Assembly: GCF_040802235.1 (NCBI RefSeq)
Contig: NC_133162.1
Coordinates: forward strand, 1,071,501-1,135,500
Source: Manis javanica
Lineage: Eukaryota > Chordata > Mammalia > Pholidota > Manidae
DNA length: 64,000 bases
Reading direction: 5' to 3'
Shown here piece after piece: positions 58,871 through 64,000 of this stretch (the stretch's first letter is position 1; every line of letters starts with the position of its first letter). The notes under the pieces are model-generated. The model saw only the letters and a program-made list of their open reading frames with translations. It ran no database searches and was not told the origin of the DNA. The translations under genes and the position numbers were made by a program.

Positions 58871-60654
58871 AAGAATCCAGGGGTGCTAAGAGGGGCACAC
58901 CCCCACGACCTCACCGCCTGCAGCACGTCCTGAGCACCACAGCCCCGTGGCTCATGCCCACCCTGGGATGGGAGAGCACCAGGGACGTGGCCAGGCCGGG
59001 GACGGGTGCAGGTCCCATGGAAAGCGTGGCTGCATGGCCAGCAGGGAGGGCCAAGTGGACAGGGCTGGCGCAGGGGCTGCGGCCTCCCTGAAGGTCCTTA
59101 CTGTCATTGTGTCGATGAAAACAAACATGGGGACATGTCTGTCATGTGGACACCTCCCAATTTTTAACTCAAGAAACAATTTTTTCCTTTATCCGATCAA
59201 GATGAGTTCCCTCTACTTGAGGTCACTCCTCTGAATCTGTCAAGGTGCCAGGTGGGGGGGGGGACTCATGTTCTCTCCAGTGCCCAGAAGTCCAGCAAAC
59301 ACAGAGCCACAGCCACCTGCCACTGGGCAGACGCTCCTGCCCTCAGCTTGTGCAGAGGGCTGACCCGTAACCCGTAACCCTGAATGACCCAGGGAGGAGC
59401 AGGGAGGGACCAGCCCGGAAGGAAGCATCCTGCCCTGGGGCAGCAGCAGGAGGCCTGGCTCCCTCCAGGTAGGGTTCTGCTCTGGGTGAGGGGGCGGCCA
59501 CAGGGAGCCCCACTTCCAGCCTCCCCTCCCCACCTCCACTGGGCATGTGACTGCATGGCTCGCTCACTGGGAGGACCTCCACCCCGCTGACCAGCACCCA
59601 CTGTGGCCCCCACAGCCACATGCCCCACATCCCAGCAGGCCAGCAGCAGTCATCGCCTTAAGGGCTGGCCACCTGCAGCATGCCAGCTGAGCACCGCACA
59701 TGTATCTTACCGCTCCTGTGCCAGCCTCCAAACACGGGCACCATGTGGTGTCCATGCCAGGATGGGCTAGACTTGGGGGACAGGGGTGGGAAAGCAGCCC
59801 AGGACCATACCCTTAACTGGGAAAAAGGGTTCCCAGGGGCTCGGCCCCCTCACCAGCCCATGGACCTAGGGCCGAATTAGCACCACCTGGCCCAGAAGCC
59901 AGGTGTCATGGTGCACGGCCACATGCTTGCCTGTGGGCCACCCCTCCTGCCTCCCGCTCCTGGGGCCGTGGAGCCACTGAGACAGGTGCCACTTGACCAC
60001 CAGAGCTAAAATAGTCACCGTCCAGTCCTCTGTGGAAGTCTGCAGAGCACAGGTGTGGGAGGTAAGGCCCTGCCCAGGCTGACCCCTGACCCTCCTGGGG
60101 TCGTGACAGGCTGGTGTGTCACCAAACATCACCATGAGTCCCCAGGCCAGACCCCACGCTGAAATCAGTATCTGGTTCATTCGTTTCGAAAGGCTAAGAA
60201 CCCTGAGCACTGAACTCATGTGCTCACACTGAGCCTGTGCACACAACACCCTGTCTCAGGGCAGCCCACTTACTGCCCCGCCACTGGGGGGGGGTACCAG
60301 GAGCCCGTCCATACAACTCAGGGCACCCCATAAAGGGGCCTCAAATGAAAGGAGCATGGCAAGCAGGGAAGAGATGCCAGGGGCCAACCCCAGGGAACAG
60401 CGGTGCCCTGGCAGAGGGGACAGCTAGGGGCGGTGGTAGAGCGGAGCCCCCGCGGGGTCCTCCAAGGGACAGACTCGGGCCCGGCAGCAGCGCCTGGATG
60501 GCCGGAGTCACCCGGGCAGACCAGCCCCTCCACAGGGAGGGCAACCCAGCCAAGGGTGAGGAACAATGGCACCCCAACCAACACCCTGTGGGCACGAGGC
60601 AAGGGGCACAGTGAGGGCTCTGGGGTTCAGAGAGCAGCCCTGCAGCAGGGCCCC

Positions 60655-60790
60655 CAGAGCAGGGTGTCCAGACACCAGGGGTCCATAGACCAGGGGGTCT
60701 TGCACACCAGGGGATCCGTAGAGGGTTGGTCCCACAGGTCAGGGTTGCCCATTCTCTAGGGGGTTCCCACAGACCAGGGGGGACACACAC
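60655..60790 (+). repeat. degenerate tandem repeat around CCAGGGG
   Basis: Repeated ACCAGGGG, GGTCCATAGA and CCACAGACCAGG phrases at 20-30 base spacing. Imperfect. Confidence 0.55.
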
Positions 60791-61749
60791 ATCTGGGGCC
60801 TGAAGAGTTGACCCCGAGGCCTACCCCAAAGCTCACCTACTGCCCATCTTTGCAGGTAGCCAGGCCGTGAACTCGGGGTTCACTCTGACACTCTCCCCTT
60901 CATCTGTACCCCAGACAACCCCTCCCAGGTACTTGTGCTGTCACCCCACTTGGTCCCAGCCCACACTCCTCCCTGGGGCTCCCCTCCTTCCCACTCCCAA
61001 CACATTGGCTGGTGCCCCATACCAGCCTGCCTGAGCTGCTGCACAGCCCCTCCTGCCAGCTGGGCCCAGGGAGCCCAACACCAGGGCCCCAGGAAGATCC
61101 CTCCCTGTTGTCCTCACAACCCAAACTTATCTCCCCTCCAGGTGTCTCCTGTGAGGCTGCCACCCTTGGCCAGCGTCCCCAGGGGATGGGAGGGAGGGGG
61201 GCTTGGCAGTCTCTCCCCTCCACTTACAGGGTGGGCTCCCGCAGGGCAGTGGGGAGTGCTGTACCACCCCAGAGTCCAGGGGGGCTTTGCCCAGTTCATG
61301 GCATGAGGGGTGTCTGCATGTTTAGGATGGTCACAGTGCCGTTGGCCAGAGACCCAGGCCCTGACCTGAGCCAGAGCCCTAGGCTGTGGGCCCCTGGGCG
61401 GGCTGGGCTCGGACCCTTCAGATGCAGGCTAGGGCTGGCAGCCGACCCCTCCCTGCACTGGCACATCAAACAGGAAGCAGCCTCAGCTTCGCACAGCGCC
61501 CAGGCCAGGACCACAGGCCTGCCTGGCCCTGGTGGGCGTGCGCCCTCAGCCCACGGGGCCCTGGCCTGGGCGGCCTTCACAGACGGTGGCTGCAGCCCCG
61601 TGACGCTGACACCGAGGGAGCCATACTTCCTCCCCAGAGCTGCTGCCCTGCCCAGGCCACACCCATGGCTGCCTGGTGGGTAAACAGTGGCCAGCGGGAC
61701 AGCTCGCTCCCCAGGCCCTTCAAGCAGCCCCACGAGGCACACAGCATCG

Positions 61750-61860
61750 CCAGTCCCATCTCAGGGACAGAAGAGCAAGGCTGCAAGAGGCCAGGTAACA
61801 GAGTGGGCTGGGGGACGGCTGGGGTCTGAGCTCCCGGCCCACAGCTCTGCCGCGTCCAGG
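61750..61860 (-). repeat. probable MIR fragment, antisense
   Basis: CCCATCTCAGGGACAGAAGA, then GAGGCCAGGTAACAGAGTGG and CACAGCTCTGCC, follow the reverse complement of the MIR core. Diverged. Confidence 0.45.
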
Positions 61861-63879
61861 CCCAGAGCCGGCTCAGCGCACGTCACTCTCTCCAGGAGGA
61901 CCTCAGCAACCCGTCCCCAGTGGGGCTACCCCAACTGGACCCCAGGGCACAAAGGGTGGCACCCCTGGGGTCTGCGGTTCGTCTGCAGGGCCCGGCCCCC
62001 GAGGAGACCAAGCTGTGCCCGCACTGGCCTGTACCCAGGGATGGAGGCAATACCCCACAGGTGGCTCCATGGGGCCGTGGTGGCCCAGAGAGACAGCCTG
62101 CCAGTACGAGGGTGAGGCCCAGGGCCACCACTGCTCCACTCCCTGCTGCGCTGAGGGTCTGCCGGGACTTGCTGGGCCACCTGGGCCGAGGGTGCGGGAG
62201 GAGGATGCTGGGGATGGGATGACTCACAGGGGGGCCAGGGCCTGGCCCAGCCTCGACCTCGATAGAGTGCCAGGCCAGCCAACAGCTCCACACAGAAAAC
62301 GGGGGGGCCCAGCAGCAAACCAGCATAGCGTCCTCGGGAGCTGGGGGAGCGGCGGGAGCCTCAGCTCCGAGGGAGGGCTGGGGAGACCAGGAGGCCCTAG
62401 TGGGGGTCAGACCCAAAAGCAAAGAGTTTTGTCCCCAAAGGAAGAGGTGGCAGAATCCCCAGGGTCACCCCCCACTCTGCCTTGGGTGAGGCCCAGCCAC
62501 CTGGCAGACACTTGGCCCAAAGAGAAGTGGCCTTTAGGCCTCAGTGAGGCAACAGTGGCCGAGCCCTGGCTGCCCGCATCCCTTGGGTCTCGCCCATTGA
62601 CCGGCCTGCCCGCAGCCTTCCCGCCCTGCACGCTCAGGGTCCGGGAGGCTGTGGTGCGAGCTACGGCCTCTGACCCCAGCCAGGTCCACATCTGCCCTGC
62701 ACCTCCCTTCTTCACATTTCCACGGGACAGGCCACCACGGTGTCTGGCAAAGAGGTGAGAAAATGTGGCTCCCAGAACAGAGATGTCCCAGGGGTCCAAA
62801 GCCCAGGGCCAGGTGCCCCCAGAAGCCGTAGCCAGCACCTGTCGACAGAAGCCTGTGGCCGGGGACAGGCCTGAGTGCGGGCAGTGAGGCTTCCCTGCAG
62901 CCAGGTGCTACGCCCTACGGTGGTTCAGAAAACACACAGCGGACCCCCTCTCTCACAGGCCTGCAGACAGATGGCCGCAGGGCTGCAGCCCGGAGGGAGG
63001 GGCCAGCGCAGGCTTGCTGGGCCTGCCGCAGCACAAAGGCCTCCAGGTCCATCTCTGCTCCGGGAGTCGGGGAAAACCGGTTGGCAGGGGAAATGGAGCC
63101 CGGAGTGGCCCTCGTGTAAGGTCACACATGGGAGCCTGCCTCTCTGGGCAGGGGTGTCCAAGGAGAGCTGCGGGGCCAGGCCACCACAGCTGGCCCCAGT
63201 GTCCTGAATTCAACGGTTTAATACTCATCAGTCAGAATCATCCCAACAACACTCAGCTGCCTGCGCCCTCGCTAAGCCCCCAAGGGCTCCTCAGCAGCAC
63301 AAGGCCAGGCCTCAGCCCGCGCCTCCTGGCTATGTCCTTGCAGAAGTTCCAGAGAGCAGGCATGCAGGCCAGGCCTCCCTGGGCAAGGTCTGCCCACTGG
63401 CTGCTGGTTGTGCAGCCCTGTGACAGATGGGCACCTTGCTCTCGGTCCCTCTAGCCCCCCAAGTGCAGGGAGGATGTGCCCAGTGAGGCCTGGGCCAGGT
63501 GTCCCCCTTGTCTGTGCAGTGAACCATCCCAGGACACCCCCCCGCCCCACAGAGGCCCATGCTCCGACCTGCCTGCAAGGGGCCCAGGAGTCTTGCATGG
63601 TAATGGCACTCTGGGTGACTCACAGTTGGGGAAGCTTGAGAAACGCCAGCTCAGAGGTCAAGGCCAGAGGTCCCGCTGGTCCTCACACCCACTGTCTCTT
63701 CATTGCTGTGAGCCTGTCCTGTCCTTGGGTCACCCCTCAGCAGGCACCACACCACTGAGGCCCTCAACCAGAGGTATAACCCTGCAGCACCCACAAAGCC
63801 ATGCCCATGCCAGCCTGTGCCCAGCCTGGAGAGCCAGAGCAGCTGGGGCAGGGCAGGCCTGGGCTGTCAGCGCCATTAG

Positions 63880-63996
63880 TGCATCAGAAGGAATTCCGGC
63901 TTATGGGGATGCTGGGAAGGCTGCTCCCAGCAGGGCACCTGGGGCTTAGCCCACTTGCTGGCACACAGTAAGCGCTCAATGAACATAGATGACTGC
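63880..63996 (+). repeat. MIR or L2 3' terminus
   Basis: GCTGGCACACAGTAAGCGCT then CAATGAACATAGATGACTG is the tail shared by MIR and L2 elements, in sense orientation. The family cannot be decided from so short a piece. Confidence 0.6.
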
Positions 63997-64000
63997 GTGA

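Larger units (their letters stand above)
57666..64000 (-). other. PWWP2B: PWWP2B intron 1 (partial)
   Basis: Over 6.3 kb right of the acceptor without a frame matching the short conserved N-terminal exon of the family and without a CpG island that would mark the promoter. The interval is GC-rich with AT-rich patches at 58590-58870 and 59100-59240. Long frames on both strands (for example 62015-62758 plus) are chance. Confidence 0.7.

Noticed and set aside
59364..59380. CCCGTAACCCGTAACCC resembling telomere repeats
   Set aside because: Only two units and a 7-base unit with an extra G; not the CCCTAA telomere repeat.

Overview
The window is nuclear DNA from a placental mammal. It is GC-rich, lacks dense bacterial-style gene packing, and holds one recognisable protein-coding gene with proper vertebrate splice signals. 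It also carries fossils of mammalian repeat families (L1, L2, MIR and MaLR/MLT1-type LTRs). I see no Alu, rodent B1/B2 or ruminant BovB, so an ordinary primate, rodent or ruminant is unlikely. A lineage-specific L1 3' end and an env/LTR-derived retroposon at 3.3-5.8 kb look to me like pangolin repeats. That is an unverified memory and is not decisive.

Right part (about 53.7-64 kb): PWWP2B lies on the minus strand. The large coding exon (57634 to 55994, coding to the stop at 56011-56013) carries the basic internal region and the C-terminal PWWP domain. A strong acceptor sits at its start and a strong donor lies 17 nt after the stop codon, so the 3' UTR continues in another exon further left; a candidate polyA signal is at 53755-53760. 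The first coding exon, which encodes the N-terminal 40 or so residues, is not seen and should lie beyond the right edge. The right 6.4 kb is therefore intron 1.

Left and central part (1-53.7 kb): I find no coding gene I can support. In human 10q26.3 the side downstream of PWWP2B is a long intergenic tract before INPP5A, and this window fits that layout. Many long open frames here are stop-poor frames in GC-rich DNA. What can be annotated is repeats (L1 pieces at about 2.5, 6.5, 13.2, 17.4, 34.5 and 40.8 kb; L2 at 18.2 and 52.6 kb; MaLR LTRs at 24.8, 41.3, 47.4 and 51.1 kb; a few MIRs), tandem repeats (8.6, 35.3, 39.45 and 60.7 kb) and several AT-rich unique islands that could be regulatory.

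The most notable structure is at 3277-5776. An 18-bp perfect target-site duplication encloses a composite of a 5'-truncated L1, a short linker ending in an A-run, and a degenerate retroviral env-TM segment plus 3' LTR. The LTR stops at its own polyA site and is followed by poly(A). The three modules share one orientation and each ends in an A-run. This is what L1-mediated retroposition of an ERV transcript leaves behind, either in one chimeric event or as nested insertions into an A-tail.
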